DNA of 51,698 nt from Candidatus Cibiobacter qucibialis (lineage in GTDB: Bacteria > Bacillota > Clostridia > Oscillospirales > Ruminococcaceae): assembly GCA_004000625.1 (NCBI GenBank), contig SAUS01000008.1, forward strand, positions 1-51,698. The letters run 5' to 3'. Position 1 is the first letter of the stretch; the number at the start of each line of letters is the position of its first letter. Shown here in pieces: positions 49,806 to 51,698 of the stretch. Made by a program: the position numbers and the translations under genes. The notes under the pieces were generated by a model. The model was not told where the DNA came from. It searched no databases and saw only the letters and a list, made by a program, of their open reading frames with translations.

Positions 49806-51530
49806 TCAATCAACTACCAGCACTTGCAGGTGGGCGGTGCCGTGGGTGACGGGGTAGCGGGCGGTGATGGTAAAGTTTTCTTCGATCCAGGCATGGAACG
49901 CGGCCATATCGCGCACTTCGGCTTCATCATACAGAATCACATCGGGACGCTTCTCGGGCAGTTCCTCATAATACTGGATGAACCGCGGGTCGCTGTCGGT
50001 ACCGGAGATGACGGACGCCTGACCGATGGTCAAGGTTCCTCCCGCCATCATAAAGCCAAGGCCGTGCTGCTCGCCAATAGCCTGCAGCACCTGCTTGCCC
50101 GCAAAGGGTTCCAGCGCTTCGTACAGGGCCATCTGCATATCGGCGGCTTTTTCGTCCGCCCAGGTCCCTGCGGTGGGGCCTGCGGTGATCTGCTTCAGGT
50201 TGGCTGTTACCACATTGGCAGGCTTCCAACCCGTTACCAGAACGCACCAGAACCGGCACACCAGCAAAAATACCAGCAGCGCCGCCAGCACACACTGGCC
50301 CTGGGGCAGCTTTTCCTGTTCCGGCTCCATCTGCCTGCGTGCCAGCATGGCAAAGCAGCCGCAGAGCGCGGGCCAGGTCAGATACATAAAGGTAGCCGAA
50401 AAGCCCAGCAGCGTAGAGCGCAGAATGAACGCATACGCCGCTATGCCCGGCAGAAAGCCCAGCCAGAACAGCGGCTCCCGCGCTGTGCCGCGCCCCTTGC
50501 GGAACGCCCAGGCCACCGCCAGCACCAGCGCCGGCATAAAATAGCGCTCATCGGAGCTGGAGTCCGCCACAGCGCGCACCGCGCAGAGCAGAGCCGCCAG
50601 AATGGCCCAAAGGTTCAGGGCAAGGTCGGTCCAATCCCGTTTTTGGCGGGTTTTGGCCCACCACAGCAGACAGAGCACCACGCTGGCGGCCAGCGGCTTT
50701 GCCAGGAATTTGGCGGTGTTCAGTGCCTGGCTTGCCAACAGGGCCAGCCGCTGGCTTGTGGTAAAATCATACTGCGGGTCGTTCAGGATCAGGCTGACGC
50801 GCTGCAAAAACACGGTAAGCCCCATGCCGGGCAGCACATACGCCAGAAACGCTGCCGCACAGGCCATACAGCCCAGCACAAACAGCACCGCGCCGCGGGG
50901 GATCTTACAGATCGTCGGCTCCTTGCCGCGGCGGCCCAGCAGCACCATGCCGATAAAAATCACCGCCGCCGCCAGTGCGCTTTGCGGGAACGCCAGAAAG
51001 CTGAAGCAGGCGCACACCGCCCCCAGCACTACCAGCCATGGGCGGCGGAAACCATGGGTGTAATAATGGTAAAAGCACAAAAATGCCGCCACGGTGAAGT
51101 GGAACTGCTGGCTGATATAATCCGGCCCCAGGAACCACTTGGGGGTGTAGACAAACAGCACCACTGCGCCCAGCAGCGCCCCATGGCGGCCAATGGTCTG
51201 CTTGAAATCGCGGTAAAATACCGCGCTCATGGCCGCTTTGCAGACCAGCACCACAGCGCGCACAAACAGCAGCGCCCCGGTGGTTGTGCCTGCAATGGCG
51301 GTATACAGAGCCAGCACCAGCGCTGCCGGTAAGGCCGAAAGCTGGTGCGGCTCCCACATGGTATAAAACAGCCGGTCCCCCTTTACCAGGCGGAAGCCCA
51401 GGGAGAACGCATATTCTTCATCAATTTCCAGCCCCACAAACAGCGTCTTGGCCATGGCGAGAACCGCCAGAACCAGCAGCACCGGGGTTAAAATTTTCCA
51501 CAGGCGGTCCTGTGCATTTTTTTGCGGCAT
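49806..51530 (-). CDS. GT-C-like polytopic membrane glycosyltransferase
   Basis: A 574-residue protein with about eleven membrane helices. The first outside loop carries LEIDEEYAFSLG, the acidic pair seen in GT-C enzymes (ArnT, PMT), followed by YTMWEPHQLSALPAAL. The last about 130 residues are a soluble alpha/beta region with DVILYDEAEV. It would transfer a sugar from a polyprenyl-phosphate donor outside the membrane, which fits the soluble GT2 gene next to it as donor maker. AGGAGGGG precedes the ATG. It is the first gene of the cluster in the window. Confidence 0.75.
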   Translation of the reverse strand: MPQKNAQDRLWKILTPVLLVLAVLAMAKTLFVGLEIDEEYAFSLGFRLVKGDRLFYTMWEPHQLSALPAALVLALYTAIAGTTTGALLFVRAVVLVCKAAMSAVFYRDFKQTIGRHGALLGAVVLFVYTPKWFLGPDYISQQFHFTVAAFLCFYHYYTHGFRRPWLVVLGAVCACFSFLAFPQSALAAAVIFIGMVLLGRRGKEPTICKIPRGAVLFVLGCMACAAAFLAYVLPGMGLTVFLQRVSLILNDPQYDFTTSQRLALLASQALNTAKFLAKPLAASVVLCLLWWAKTRQKRDWTDLALNLWAILAALLCAVRAVADSSSDERYFMPALVLAVAWAFRKGRGTAREPLFWLGFLPGIAAYAFILRSTLLGFSATFMYLTWPALCGCFAMLARRQMEPEQEKLPQGQCVLAALLVFLLVCRFWCVLVTGWKPANVVTANLKQITAGPTAGTWADEKAADMQMALYEALEPFAGKQVLQAIGEQHGLGFMMAGGTLTIGQASVISGTDSDPRFIQYYEELPEKRPDVILYDEAEVRDMAAFHAWIEENFTITARYPVTHGTAHLQVLVVD

Positions 51531-51576
51531 AGGCCGCCCCTCCTCTATTGTTTGATTTCATGTAAGGCAAAGCGAC

Positions 51577-51600
51577 GGGCGCACAATGTGCGCCCCTACG
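51577..51600. repeat. REP-like palindrome
   Basis: GGGCGCACAATGTGCGCCC followed by CTACG: perfect stem plus tag. It is followed by A+T-rich TTCTAATTGCTC-type units up to the MITE. Confidence 0.65.
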
Positions 51601-51647
51601 GGAGTTCTGCAATTTCTAATTGCTCATTTCTAATTTCTAATTGCTAA

Positions 51648-51698
51648 GGCAATACCGCATAATTCTAAGTGCCGATACGGCGAGCGAGGTGCGGCAGA
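51648..51698 (+). repeat. MITE-like element A, left end (cut by window edge)
   Basis: First 51 bases of the element, in register with the copy at 1306. Confidence 0.85.

Overview
The window is a G+C-rich chromosomal segment that most resembles an anaerobic gut Firmicute of the Oscillospiraceae/Ruminococcaceae type (Faecalibacterium, Gemmiger, Subdoligranulum). The supporting evidence is the strong purine-rich ribosome binding sites, a two-gene (split) transketolase, NADP-type glutamate dehydrogenase, an NfnAB-type transhydrogenase pair, a D-lactate dehydrogenase, a PstSCAB-PhoU/PhoPR phosphate regulon and many short dispersed palindromes. The genus is inferred from gene content only. No rRNA, tRNA, CRISPR array or transposase was seen.

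Layout. 0-7 kb holds housekeeping and accessory genes: mutarotase-like epimerase, Y-family polymerase, a PAP2 remnant, a HAD hydrolase, a sirtuin, NAD(P)H-hydrate dehydratase and an unknown protein. 7-13.5 kb holds two secreted proteins (transglutaminase-like and CAP/SCP) that share nearly the same C-terminal or central wall-binding modules in opposite orientation around a GH3 glycosidase. 13.5-18.2 kb is a MarR regulator with a heterodimeric ABC exporter. 18.6-27.4 kb is one phosphate regulon: phoU-pstB-pstA-pstC-pstS reads left, and a Na/Pi symporter with phoP-phoR reads right, from a shared control region with 11-bp-spaced TTTACA repeats. 28-30 kb holds a stand-alone winged-helix regulator and an XRE/ImmA-IrrE/XRE cassette. 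30-38.8 kb is mostly on the minus strand: NiaR, GdhA, D-LDH, a membrane-anchored XRE regulator, a metallophosphoesterase and NfnB-NfnA. 39-41.4 kb has a 52-residue small protein and split transketolase.

The two most unusual loci are at the right. Positions 41575-44244 hold one markedly A+T-rich gene for an 889-residue protein with DUF4116-like repeats, a calcineurin-like phosphoesterase core and an unrecognised C-terminal domain, with its own near-consensus promoter; it looks acquired. Positions 44412-51530 hold a minus-strand surface-glycan cluster: GT-C-like membrane protein, GT2 transferase, NDP-sugar epimerase, nucleotidyltransferase, a membrane flippase-like domain fused to an APH-type kinase, and a HAD phosphatase.

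The intergenic DNA is heavily populated by repeats. One family is a MITE-like element of 172 bp (long form 284 bp) with 18-bp inverted ends, six copies here. A second has GGGTGTATCTGAAAA ends. A third is a REP-like family in which a constant TGTAGGG tag is joined to stems of different sequence.
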